This document shows, piece after piece, positions 16,588 through 25,168 of a stretch of 64,000 nucleotides of DNA. The notes under the pieces were generated by a model, which was given only the letters and a program-made list of their open reading frames with translations, was not told the origin of the DNA and ran no database searches. How positions within the stretch are numbered: the stretch's first letter is position 1; each line of letters begins with the position of its first letter. The position numbers were made by a program, and so were the translations under genes. This stretch comes from an uncultured Nocardiaceae bacterium (GTDB lineage: Bacteria; Actinomycetota; Actinomycetes; Mycobacteriales; Mycobacteriaceae). The stretch is from contig CAKZIX010000119.1 in NCBI GenBank assembly GCA_936936565.1, positions 1 to 64,000 of the forward strand, in the 5' to 3' direction.

Positions 16588-18534
16588 TCAGCTCTGCCTT
16601 TCCGGATGCGCCGCCAATTCGGCTTCGGTGTAATACTTTTCGAGCTCGCTGAGCTCGAAGACAGCCAAAAGGTCCGGGCGCATGGGGGTTTGATCTTCGG
16701 ACGTGACGCTCACGTCGTCGCCGTCGAGCGCACACACCAGCAGTCGCTTGCGCCAGAAGGGATCGGCGCCGGGATGATCTTCACGGGTGTGCCCGCCCCG
16801 GCTCTCGGTCCGCTGCAGCGCGGCCTTGGCGACACATTCGCTGACCAGCAACATGTTTCGCAGATCCAGCGCCAGATGCCAGCCCGGATTGAACAGCCGA
16901 CCGCCCGTGACGGTCACCCGGGCCGCCCGCTCCTGCAGCTCGCGCAACGTGGCCAGCGCCTCCTGCATCTCGGTTTCACGACGAATGATGCCAACCAGAT
17001 CGTGCATGACCTGCTGCAGATCGTGGTGCACCGCATACGGATTCTCCCGCTCGGCCCCCTTCGGCTCGAACGGCGCGAGCGCCGACTGCACCGCGGACTC
17101 GACGGCCTCCGCGCTCACCGTCGGCCGCGCGGCCAGCTCGCGGACATAGGTGGCCGCGCCCAAGCCGGCGCGGCGGCCGAACACCAGCAGGTCCGACAAC
17201 GAGTTTCCGCCGAGCCGGTTCGAACCGTGCATGCCGCCCGAGCATTCACCGGCGGCGAAGATGCCCGGCACCCGCGCGGCACCGGTGTCCGGATCCACCT
17301 CGATGCCGCCCATCACGTAGTGACAGGTCGGGCCGACTTCCATCGGTTCCTTCGTAATGTCCACGTCGGCAAGCTCTTTGAACTGGTGATACATCGACGG
17401 CAGACGTTTGAGGATCTCCGCGGTGGGCAGCCGGGATGCGATGTCGAGGTACACGCCGCCGTTGGGCGTGCCACGGCCCGCCTTCACCTCGGAGTTGATG
17501 GCCCGGGCCACCTCGTCGCGAGGCAGCAGATCCGGGGTGCGCCGTGCGGTTCCCTTGGTGTTGCCGGAGCGTGAATCTTCCAGCCACTCTTCGGCTTCGG
17601 CCTCGGTTTCGGCGTAGCGGCCCTTGAACACCGGGGGGATGTATTCGAACATGAAGCGCTTGCCCTCGGTGTTCTTCAAGACACCGCCGTCGCCGCGCAC
17701 GCCCTCGGTGACCAGAATGCCCTTCACGCTGGGCGGCCACACCATGCCTGTCGGGTGGAACTGCAGGAACTCCATGTTGATCAACGTGGCACCGGCCCGC
17801 AGGGCCAGCGCGTGCCCGTCGCCGGTGTACTCCCAGGAGTTCGACGTCACCTTGTAGGCCTTGCCGACGCCCCCGGTGGCCACCACCACTGCGGGCGTTT
17901 CGAACAGGACGAGGTTGCCGGTCTCGCGCCAGTACCCGAAGGCACCTGCGATCCGTTCGCCGTCTTTGATCAGCTCGGTGATCGTGCATTCGGCGAATAC
18001 CTTGATGCGCGACTCGTAGTCGCCGGTGGCCGCGTAGTCCTCCTGCTGCAGCGACACGATCTTCTGTTGCAGCGTGCGAATGATCTCCAGGCCCGTGCGG
18101 TCGCCGACATGCGCCAGCCGCGGATAGGTGTGCCCACCGAAGTTGCGCTGGCTGATCCGCCCGTCGGGCAGCCGATCGAACAGCGCGCCATACGTTTCCA
18201 GCTCCCACACCCGGTCCGGGGCTTCCTGGGCGTGCAGCTCGGCCATGCGCCAGTTGTTGAGGAACTTGCCGCCGCGCATGGTGTCGCCGAAGTGGGTCTG
18301 CCAGTTGTCGCGGTCGTCGGCGTTGCGCATCGCCGCGGCGCAGCCGCCCTCGGCCATCACGGTGTGCGCTTTGCCGAACAGCGACTTGCAGACCACGGCC
18401 ACCGACAGACCCGCCTCGCGGGCCTCGATGACCGCGCGCAGGCCCGCGCCGCCGGCGCCGATCACGACCACGTCGTAGGCGTGCCGCTCCACTGCACGTG
18501 CGGAGCCTGTGGATTGAGCAGACGACTCGGTCAT
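16588..18534 (-). CDS. sdhA: Succinate dehydrogenase/fumarate reductase flavoprotein subunit
   Basis: A 648-residue flavoprotein with dinucleotide-binding VVVIGAGGAGLRAVIEAREAG (about residues 21-41), the histidine for covalent FAD attachment in KAHTVMAEGG, the active-site region FHPTGM and the substrate-binding arginine region GGNSLSDLLVFGRRAG. It oxidises succinate to fumarate and passes electrons to the Fe-S subunit. Arrangement and sequence resemble the mycobacterial Sdh1 enzyme (Rv0248c type) rather than the classical four-gene SdhCDAB. Confidence 0.95.
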   Translation of the reverse strand: MTESSAQSTGSARAVERHAYDVVVIGAGGAGLRAVIEAREAGLSVAVVCKSLFGKAHTVMAEGGCAAAMRNADDRDNWQTHFGDTMRGGKFLNNWRMAELHAQEAPDRVWELETYGALFDRLPDGRISQRNFGGHTYPRLAHVGDRTGLEIIRTLQQKIVSLQQEDYAATGDYESRIKVFAECTITELIKDGERIAGAFGYWRETGNLVLFETPAVVVATGGVGKAYKVTSNSWEYTGDGHALALRAGATLINMEFLQFHPTGMVWPPSVKGILVTEGVRGDGGVLKNTEGKRFMFEYIPPVFKGRYAETEAEAEEWLEDSRSGNTKGTARRTPDLLPRDEVARAINSEVKAGRGTPNGGVYLDIASRLPTAEILKRLPSMYHQFKELADVDITKEPMEVGPTCHYVMGGIEVDPDTGAARVPGIFAAGECSGGMHGSNRLGGNSLSDLLVFGRRAGLGAATYVRELAARPTVSAEAVESAVQSALAPFEPKGAERENPYAVHHDLQQVMHDLVGIIRRETEMQEALATLRELQERAARVTVTGGRLFNPGWHLALDLRNMLLVSECVAKAALQRTESRGGHTREDHPGADPFWRKRLLVCALDGDDVSVTSEDQTPMRPDLLAVFELSELEKYYTEAELAAHPERQS

Positions 18535-18541
18535 GAACGTC

Positions 18542-19396
18542 CTAGTTGAAGATTCGGAAATCGGAGATCGTGTCGCTCGCCACGAGCATCACGTAGAAAT
18601 CTGTGAACATCAACGTGCCCAACGTGATCCACGCCAGCAGCATGTGCCGGGTGTTGAGCTTGGACACCTGCGTCCACATCCAGTACCGCACCGGGTGTTT
18701 CGAGAAATGCTTCAGCCGACCGCCGGTGATGTGCCGGCAGGAGTGGCAGCTCAGGGTGTACGCCCACAGCGCAATCACGTTGACCCACAACACGATCGTG
18801 CCGAGGCCGAGCCCGAATCCACCGTCGCGGCCGTGAAAGGCGAGGATCGCGTCGTAGGTGTTGATCACCGAGACGATCATCGCCACGTAGAAGAAGTAGC
18901 GGTGCACGTTCTGCACGATCAGCGGCAGCCGCGTTTCCCCGGTGTAGCGCGCATGCGGCTCGGCCACCGCGCAGGCCGGCGGTGAGAACCACACGCTGCG
19001 GTAGTAGGCCTTGCGGTAGTAGTAGCAGGTGAGCCGGAACCCGAGCAGGAACGGCAACACCACGAAACCCAGCGGGATGAACCCGGGCAGCTCCGGGAAC
19101 GGGGTGCCGAAGTGGGCCGATCCCGGCACGCACGAATCACTCAGGCAGGGCGAGTAGAACGGCGTCAGATACTGATACTCCGGTACCCAGTACGCAGCCC
19201 GCGTGAACGAGCGCACCGTGGCATAGACGACGAAGGTGGCCAGCCCCAGCGTGGTGAGCAGCGGGGCGAGCCACCAGCGGTCCGTGCGCAGGGTGCGCTC
19301 GGCGATTCGAGCGCGCGTCGGGCCAAAGACTCCGGTCGATTTCTGCGACGATGCGCGACCGTTTCGCGCTGTCGCTGACGGCGCGCTCAACGACAC
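18542..19396 (-). CDS. sdhC: Succinate dehydrogenase membrane anchor (single-subunit, Sdh1 type)
   Basis: A 284-residue membrane subunit with five to six helices. Conserved histidines that could ligate haem or bind quinone are in QNVHRYFFYVAMIVSVIN and LSCHSCRHITGG. It corresponds to the Rv0249c-type anchor. ATG codons upstream are out of family; GTG 19396 (MSLSAPSATARNGRASS) follows AGAGGGG. A nine-codon ORF with a better ribosome binding site overlaps this start, so initiation may be by coupling. Confidence 0.85.
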   Translation of the reverse strand: MSLSAPSATARNGRASSQKSTGVFGPTRARIAERTLRTDRWWLAPLLTTLGLATFVVYATVRSFTRAAYWVPEYQYLTPFYSPCLSDSCVPGSAHFGTPFPELPGFIPLGFVVLPFLLGFRLTCYYYRKAYYRSVWFSPPACAVAEPHARYTGETRLPLIVQNVHRYFFYVAMIVSVINTYDAILAFHGRDGGFGLGLGTIVLWVNVIALWAYTLSCHSCRHITGGRLKHFSKHPVRYWMWTQVSKLNTRHMLLAWITLGTLMFTDFYVMLVASDTISDFRIFN

Positions 19397-19416
19397 ACGC
19401 CCCTCTGTGCGGACAT
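19387..19416 (-). CDS. Nine-codon leader ORF overlapping the sdhC start
   Basis: MSAQRGVCR starts at ATG 19416 after a perfect GGAGGG ribosome binding site (4-5 nt spacing) and stops 10 bases inside sdhC in another frame. Because the GTG start of sdhC is internal to this ORF, translation of the leader would deliver ribosomes to it. A short peptide ending Cys-Arg could also allow attenuation; that is speculative. Confidence 0.4.
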   Translation of the reverse strand: MSAQRGVCR

Positions 19417-19530
19417 GATTCCCTCCGGCTACCGGTGTGACGCAGAGCACGTTACTGACCGACGTTTACCCATATTTCGGGAATCGACCGCGTCGAGAGA
19501 ATGATCTGCGTCACACTCGGCGGAGCCGAG

Positions 19531-19821
19531 CTACTTGGTGCGTTCGCGCGAGTGGAAACCCAGCCCCTCGTCCTGCGCGCCCATCCATGCCGCCTCGTCG
19601 GACCGGCTGTCGGGAACGTAGATCACGGCCCGCTGCTCGGAGCCGCGGGTGGCCGGCGGTGGCGCCTCTTCGAAGTCCGCGAAGTCCATGTCGAGGCGCT
19701 CGAGGTCGTTGACCAGGCGCTTCATCGACTTGGCGTCGCCATAGCGGGAGTGCAGCGCGGCAATCCCTTGCCGCAGCTGACCGATAGTCCGCCGAACTTC
19801 GTCGATTTCGAGTGAAGACAT
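19531..19821 (-). CDS. Conserved hypothetical protein (96 aa) upstream of the sdh operon
   Basis: A 96-residue protein beginning MSSLEIDEVRRTIGQLRQG, with a predicted N-terminal helical pair (LRQGIAALHSRYGDAKSMKR, LVNDLERLDMDFADFE) and an acidic C-terminal part. A GGAGG ribosome binding site precedes ATG 19821. Position and size match the small gene (Rv0250c type) that heads the mycobacterial Sdh1 operon, so it is probably co-transcribed; an assembly or regulatory role is inference only. Confidence 0.75.
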   Translation of the reverse strand: MSSLEIDEVRRTIGQLRQGIAALHSRYGDAKSMKRLVNDLERLDMDFADFEEAPPPATRGSEQRAVIYVPDSRSDEAAWMGAQDEGLGFHSRERTK

Positions 19822-19930
19822 AGGTTCCTCCTGCGCCCGGTGTGCCGTACACCACATTGTGACAATGCCCACAGTACGGCAAGGTCTGCCGTCGCGCCGG
19901 GTACCCGTCGACGCGCGGTAACCCGCAGCT

Positions 19931-20809
19931 CTAGCCGGCGAGCGACGCCGGCGCACTGCGGCGGGTTCGGTGCACCAGATTCATGATGTGCGCAGCCACG
20001 TCGGCGGCGCGATCGAGAATCAGCCCGTGTCCGGCGCCGTCGACGCAGACCAGTTGAGCATCACGCAGGCGTTGCGCGATCGCCGCCGAGTGCTCGAACG
20101 GTGTCACCTGGTCCGCCTCACCACACAGCACGAGTGTCGGAATATCCAGTGTGGCAAGCGTTTCCGTCTCGTCGAAGGCCACGATCGAGTCCAGGAAGCT
20201 CGACATGGTCACCACCGAAGTCTCGTTGAGCAACGCGTTGGCCAACGCCAGGATCCCCGGGTGTGCCGCCCGGCGCACGATCGGTGCACACGCGAAGCGG
20301 CCCAGCTGGCGCGAGGTGTGCATGGCGTTCGGAGCGCGGCGCACCGCGGCGCGCAGCACCCTTACCACCGGGTGGCTCAGCAGCCGGCCCAGCCCGAGCG
20401 TGGCCACCCCGCTCGCCGCCGACGCAATCAGCCCGATGCCCACCACGCGCCCGCCGAGCTGCTCGGCGAACAGCCGTGCGTACGCCATCGCGGTCATTGC
20501 GCCCATCGAATGTCCAACCAGCACAACCGGTCCCGACGGGGTCGTGGCCTCGAGCACCGCATGCAGATCACGGGCGAGCTGATCGATCGTGTACGTTTCC
20601 ACGTCCGCATGGCCGGAGGCGCCATGGCCCCGATGGTCGTAGCAGATCATCCGGACGTCCGCATCGGCCAGATGCGCACGCAGCACCGCCCACGACTGGG
20701 CGTGCAGGCAGTGGCCGTGCACGAACACCAGCGTCACCTCGGCGTCGCGGCGCCCGAACTCCTGCACGGCCAGGGGTACGCCGTCGTCGGCGTAGACCGT
20801 CGTCAGCAT
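19931..20809 (-). CDS. Alpha/beta hydrolase
   Basis: A 292-residue alpha/beta hydrolase. The oxyanion-hole segment is FVHGHCLHAQSW, the nucleophile elbow is GHSMGAM (Ser about residue 101), the acid is in CGEADQVTP and the catalytic His in GAGHGLI. YDHRGHGASG is typical of the family. There is a lid-like insertion around residues 135-190. Substrate unknown. Confidence 0.9.
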   Translation of the reverse strand: MLTTVYADDGVPLAVQEFGRRDAEVTLVFVHGHCLHAQSWAVLRAHLADADVRMICYDHRGHGASGHADVETYTIDQLARDLHAVLEATTPSGPVVLVGHSMGAMTAMAYARLFAEQLGGRVVGIGLIASAASGVATLGLGRLLSHPVVRVLRAAVRRAPNAMHTSRQLGRFACAPIVRRAAHPGILALANALLNETSVVTMSSFLDSIVAFDETETLATLDIPTLVLCGEADQVTPFEHSAAIAQRLRDAQLVCVDGAGHGLILDRAADVAAHIMNLVHRTRRSAPASLAG

Positions 20810-21101
20810 GTACCCTCCCCGGTTCGCTCGATGCTTGTCTGTCGCACGGCGTTCACCGGTCGTTACGACGATCTACCCGTTTCTAGCGGTGGTAATAGAT
20901 TTGGGATTCCGCATCGCTCTCTACGTGCATCTAGCGCGGCGAGAAGATGCCCGTAGAGTTCGCAATGCGATCGCGGTTCGCGTCGTCAGCGAACTCTCAA
21001 GCTGTCTAGCGTGAGAACTAGATTGCCGTAGACACGCCTACCGACGTCGGCACCGACATCTATGGAACTGTTGGGCACCAGCTAGATATGCCTAGATTTC
21101 C
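20810..21101. other. CTAG-dense intergenic region
   Basis: About 290 bases between the divergently placed start of the hydrolase and the stop of the acyl-CoA dehydrogenase. The sequence is lower in GC than its surroundings and holds six CTAG tetramers, a seventh overlapping the next stop codon (20883, 20931, 21006, 21018, 21082, 21092, 21102). CTAG is usually rare in bacterial DNA. I see no ORF with a ribosome binding site and no clear terminator. Confidence 0.5.
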
Positions 21102-23024
21102 CTAGCGGGTCGACGGCAGATACGGGCGCAGCACGTTCGTCTCGGTCGAGGCACCCGGCTGCCATTCGGCGATCCAGGGCCCGGTGCCCTCCGACTGATC
21201 CAGCACTCCCTGCTCGAGCCAGGCGTAGCGGCCGTCGAGCACGCCCTTGGCGAGGTCGGTGTCGACGTCGTCGGTGTTGTCCCACAGGGCCGCGAACAGC
21301 CCGTTCACCCGCACCCGCGCCTGTTGACAGAACGCGTCGGCGAGTTCGACACCCGCGTCGCGGCCGGCCGTACGTTCCTGCTGCGCGCGCACGCACACCG
21401 CTGCCATGGCGAACAGCTCGGCACCGACGTCGACGATCCGGCCGAGGAAACCCTGCCGGTACTCCAGCTTGGCCTGCCAGCGCGCCATCCCGTACAGCAT
21501 CGACCTGGCGAGCTTGCGGGCGTTGCGCTCGACGAACCGCAAATGCGTTGCCAGCGAACCGAATTCGCTGTACGACGTGGGCAGCTGGCCCTTGCCTGCG
21601 GCCAGTTGCGGTGCCCATTTGGCATAGAAGCCGGCCGCACCCACGGCCGCCTTCGCCTTGGCTTTGGCGCCGGCCTCCGGATTCACCAGGTCGCCCGCCG
21701 CAGTCACGTGGGCGTCGGACGCCTCGCGCGCGACGAGCAGTCGCATGATTTCGCTGGAACCCTCGAATATGCGGTTGATCCGCAAGTCTCGAATGAGCTG
21801 TTCGGCCGGAACTGCCCGCTCGCCACGGGCTTTCAGCGATTCGGCGGTTTCATAGCCGCGCCCGCCCCGGATCTGCACGAGTTCGTCGGCGATGAGACAG
21901 CCCATTTCGCTCGCCCACAATTTCGCCAGCGCTGCCTCGATACGGATGTCGTTGCGGCCCTCGTCGGCCATTTGCCCGGACAGATCGAGAATCGCCTCCA
22001 ACGCATACGCGGTGGCCGCCATGAACGACAGTTTCTGCGCCACGGCGGCATGCTTACCGACCTGGCGACCCCACTGCACGCGCGCCGCCGACCATTCGCG
22101 GGCGATCTTCAGGCTCCATTTCGCGGCCGCGGCGCACAATGCCGGAATGGCAAGGCGGCCCGCGTTCAGCGTGGTGAGCGCGATCTTGAGGCCGTCACCC
22201 TCCCGGCCGACGAGCTGATCGGCGGGAACGAAGACGTCGTGCATCCGGGTGACCCCGTTTTCGATGCCGCGCAGGCCCATGAAGGAATTGCGGCGTTCGA
22301 CGGTGATCCCGGGCGCATCGGCTTCCACTATGAACGCCGAAATCCCGCCGCGGTGCCCCGGGCTCTTCGGCACGCGCGCCATGACCACGAGCAATTCGGC
22401 AACCACGCCGTTGGTCGTCCACAGCTTGACGCCGTCGAGGCGATACCCGCCGTCGGTGGGTGTGGCGGTGGAGGCCATCCGCGCCGGATCGGATCCGACA
22501 TCCGGCTCGGTCAGCAGGAACGCGCTGATCGCGCCACGGGCGCAGCGCGGCAAGAACTTTCGCTTCTGTTCGGGTGTGCCGGCCAGCTTGAGCGGCTCGG
22601 GCACGCCGATGGACTGATGGGCGGACAGCAGTGCGCCCAGGCTCGCGTGCACCGAACCGACGAGCATGAGCGCCTTGTTGTAGGCCACCTGCGACAGCCC
22701 GAGCCCACCGTATTCGGGCGGAATCTTGAGTCCGAAGCAGCCGAGTTCGGCGAGGCCGGCCACGTATTCGTCGGGAATGCGCGCGTCGCGTTCGATGACG
22801 GACCCGTCGAGAGTTTCGCAATAGGTGCGCAACCTCGTCAGAAACGCCTCGGTGTGCGCGGCGTCCGCCTCCGACGGCGTCGGGAACGGATGTATCAGCT
22901 CCAATTCGAAGCGGCCGAGAAACAGCTCTTTCGCGAAAGAGGGTTTGGCCCATTCGGTTTGCCGGGATTCTTCGACGAGGGCGCGGGACTGCGCTTCGGT
23001 TGCCTCGACTCGCTGTGTAACCAT
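21102..23024 (-). CDS. fadE10: Acyl-CoA dehydrogenase (FadE10-like, long form)
   Basis: A 640-residue flavoenzyme. Motifs: KIPPEYGGLGLSQVAYN, FLLTEPDVGSDPARM (FAD/substrate), KLWTTNGVVAELLVVMAR, MGLRGIENG, QIRGGRGYETAESL and INRIFEGSSEIMR. The extra C-terminal helical region of about 180 residues, ending WLEQGVLDQSEGTGPWIAEW, matches the FadE10 (Rv0873) type rather than the 380-residue form. It starts at ATG 23024 with AGGAGG 7 nt upstream. It catalyses alpha,beta-dehydrogenation of an acyl-CoA in beta-oxidation or a related pathway; chain specificity is unknown. Confidence 0.92.
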   Translation of the reverse strand: MVTQRVEATEAQSRALVEESRQTEWAKPSFAKELFLGRFELELIHPFPTPSEADAAHTEAFLTRLRTYCETLDGSVIERDARIPDEYVAGLAELGCFGLKIPPEYGGLGLSQVAYNKALMLVGSVHASLGALLSAHQSIGVPEPLKLAGTPEQKRKFLPRCARGAISAFLLTEPDVGSDPARMASTATPTDGGYRLDGVKLWTTNGVVAELLVVMARVPKSPGHRGGISAFIVEADAPGITVERRNSFMGLRGIENGVTRMHDVFVPADQLVGREGDGLKIALTTLNAGRLAIPALCAAAAKWSLKIAREWSAARVQWGRQVGKHAAVAQKLSFMAATAYALEAILDLSGQMADEGRNDIRIEAALAKLWASEMGCLIADELVQIRGGRGYETAESLKARGERAVPAEQLIRDLRINRIFEGSSEIMRLLVAREASDAHVTAAGDLVNPEAGAKAKAKAAVGAAGFYAKWAPQLAAGKGQLPTSYSEFGSLATHLRFVERNARKLARSMLYGMARWQAKLEYRQGFLGRIVDVGAELFAMAAVCVRAQQERTAGRDAGVELADAFCQQARVRVNGLFAALWDNTDDVDTDLAKGVLDGRYAWLEQGVLDQSEGTGPWIAEWQPGASTETNVLRPYLPSTR

Positions 23025-23261
23025 CGCTGGCCTCCTGAACGAGATTTCGCGTGGTGTTACTGACGAGTAGTTTTCTCCTCCACACGCGCGGACGCAACCA
23101 CTTCCCGGCGGACCGCACCCGTCCGCTCAACCGATATAGTTCAGCCAACTTCCGGCATCGGCGCCGAGGCCCCGGCGTTCGCCCGCGCGGGGCGCCAAGA
23201 TCACCGAATGACCTGCAGCTTTCGCCTCGCGAGGTTCACAATTGCGTCGAAGGGAGGTGCC

Positions 23262-24533
23262 ATGGTTCGCAGCAGACCGGCCGCGATACTGCTGACGATC
23301 ATGCTCACAGTCGCCGCCTGTATGAATTCGTCACAGCGCGGCGTCGAAGTATTCACGTGGTGGACCACCCCCGACGACAAGCTCGCGCTCGATGCTCTGG
23401 CACAGGTCTTCGACGAGCAGCATTCCGACTACACCTTCGTCAACAGCGTGGTTGCGGGCGGCTCCGGGGTGACCGCCCGCGACGTGCTGTCGTCGCGGAT
23501 TCGCAGCGGCCAGCCCCCGGACACCTTTCAGGCGCACGCCGGCATGGAACTCGCCGACTTCGCCAAGGCCGGCCAGATCGCCGACATCCGCGATCTTTAC
23601 GCCGAAAATGGTTGGGACAGAATCTTTCCCGCCAAGCTGTTGGAGCTGATCACGCTCGACGGCAAGATCTATTCGGTGCCGTCGAACGTGCACCGCGCGA
23701 ACTTGATATGGGCGAACACCGAGGTGATCCGCAAGGCCGGTTTGGATCCGTCGACCCCGCCGCAGGGCATGTCGGAGTGGTTCGCCGCGCTGGACCGGAT
23801 CAAGGCCGCCGGCTTCGTCCCGCTCGCCGTCGGGAAATCCTGGACGCAAGTGCACCTGCTGGAAACCGTGCTGCTCGCCCATCTCGGGGCGGCGGCGTAC
23901 ACGGGCCTGTTCGACGGTCGTACCGACTGGGCGGGACCGCAGGTGCAGGCCGCCGTGCAGGACTACGCCACGTTGCTCAGTTACGCCAACCCGGACCGCG
24001 ACACCCTGGAAGCCAACGATCAGACGCAGTTGGTGATCGACGGCAAGGCCGCGTACACGGTGATGGGCGACTGGGCCGAGCCGATCTTCACGCGTCAGAA
24101 GCAATTGCTGGACGTCACCTACACGGTCGGCCCGGTACCGGGCACGGAGGGCATCTTCGACTTTCTGGCCGACTCGTTCGCGCTGCTGGTCGGCGCCAAG
24201 AATCGCGACGGTGCGCGCGCCTGGCTGCTCACCGTCGCCAGCGCCGAAGGCCAGCTCGCGCTCAGCCGCGCGAAGGGCTCGATCCCGGCGCGCGTCGACA
24301 TCGACCCCAGCGGATTCGGCCCGTACCAGCGCCGCGCCCTCGACGATTACACGAGAAGCGAGGTCGTGCCTTCGCTCGCGCACGGCACCGCGACATCGGT
24401 CACCTGGCTTGCCGACGTTACCGCCGCCGTCGCCGCCTTCAGCCGCAACAACGACGTCGTGGCGCTACGCGCCGCGTTGATCGCGGCCGCCACCCGCGGC
24501 GCCGCGCTCAGGCCGGCGGCGGGGGGCAGATGA
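23262..24533 (+). CDS. ABC sugar-transport substrate-binding lipoprotein (orphan)
   Basis: A 423-residue exported protein. The signal peptide ends in the lipobox LTVAAC with the acylated Cys at residue 20. VFTWWTTPDDKLALDALAQVF and GQPPDTFQAHAG are typical of family 1 (CUT1) solute-binding proteins for oligosaccharides. A ribosome binding site (AAGGGAGG) precedes ATG 23262; the open frame before it is not coding. No permease or ATPase gene is nearby, so it must pair with a transporter elsewhere. Confidence 0.9.
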   Translation: MVRSRPAAILLTIMLTVAACMNSSQRGVEVFTWWTTPDDKLALDALAQVFDEQHSDYTFVNSVVAGGSGVTARDVLSSRIRSGQPPDTFQAHAGMELADFAKAGQIADIRDLYAENGWDRIFPAKLLELITLDGKIYSVPSNVHRANLIWANTEVIRKAGLDPSTPPQGMSEWFAALDRIKAAGFVPLAVGKSWTQVHLLETVLLAHLGAAAYTGLFDGRTDWAGPQVQAAVQDYATLLSYANPDRDTLEANDQTQLVIDGKAAYTVMGDWAEPIFTRQKQLLDVTYTVGPVPGTEGIFDFLADSFALLVGAKNRDGARAWLLTVASAEGQLALSRAKGSIPARVDIDPSGFGPYQRRALDDYTRSEVVPSLAHGTATSVTWLADVTAAVAAFSRNNDVVALRAALIAAATRGAALRPAAGGR

Positions 24534-24774
24534 AAACGGGCCCGAACGGCAGAATCAGGTTCACGGTGTCGGAAGCAAACCGGCACAAGCCGTAGTTGAC
24601 CTGAACCGCCGCATCGGCGGAGCCGCTCGCCGAGCCCGTGGCCGAACCGGTGATGCCGGAGCCCGAATCGCCCGAGCCGCTGGACGCGGCGGCCAAGGGC
24701 GCGGCGCCGGAGGCGATGGCTGCGGCCAACAGTGCCGTCATCGCGGCTTTCGCTGGGAGACCAACCGAACGCAT
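24508..24774 (-). CDS. Small secreted two-cysteine protein (88 aa), copy 1
   Basis: A signal peptide (MRSVGLPAKAAMTALLAAAI, cleavage near APLAAAS) is followed by a Gly/Ser/Ala/Thr linker (GSGDSGSGITGSATGSASGS) and a short hydrophobic domain with two cysteines (YGLCRFASDTVNLILPFGP then VFICPPPPA). AGGAAAGG lies 6 nt before ATG 24774. It overlaps the end of the convergent lipoprotein gene by 26 bases. It is a paralogue in layout of the next gene (24860-25096). No known family. Confidence 0.7.
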   Translation of the reverse strand: MRSVGLPAKAAMTALLAAAIASGAAPLAAASSGSGDSGSGITGSATGSASGSADAAVQVNYGLCRFASDTVNLILPFGPVFICPPPPA

Positions 24775-24859
24775 GTCTTGCCTTTCCTGCGAAATCGGCA
24801 CCAGGCGGGCCGCCGCTGGTGCACGAGTGTACCCACCGACGACCGGTTTCCCGGCGACG

Positions 24860-25096
24860 TCAGGGCAGACAGGCGGAGGGACGCGCGGTGGGCGTCCAGG
24901 CGTGCGTGATGAGACCGCCCAGGTAGCAGAACACGAACTTCGCCATGCCCAGCGTCTCCGGGTCCGCAGACCCCGAGCTCGATCCGGTGGCGCTCGACCC
25001 GGTACCTGCCGAACCGGTCGCGGCGTAGGCGGCCGGCGCCCCCACCGTTCCAAACGTGAGTGCTGCCGCTACAAGAACACTGGCCGTCCAACGCAC
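24860..25096 (-). CDS. Small secreted two-cysteine protein (78 aa), copy 2
   Basis: Layout as in the adjacent 88-aa gene: signal peptide (VLVAAALTFGTVGAPAAYA), a Gly/Ser/Thr linker (ATGSAGTGSSATGSSSGSAD) and a C-terminal segment (PETLGMAKFVFCYLGGLITH ending SACLP) with two cysteines. I chose GTG 25096 because GGAAGG stands 7 nt before it; the GTG three codons upstream touches the ribosome binding site. The pair lies beside an AAA ATPase gene. Function unknown. Confidence 0.7.
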   Translation of the reverse strand: MRWTASVLVAAALTFGTVGAPAAYAATGSAGTGSSATGSSSGSADPETLGMAKFVFCYLGGLITHAWTPTARPSACLP

Positions 25097-25168
25097 GGTG
25101 ATCACCTTCCAAGTCCCGACTTGTCGAGGTTTTTACCACGCGGAAGTGAAATCGGAAACTGGAACGCT

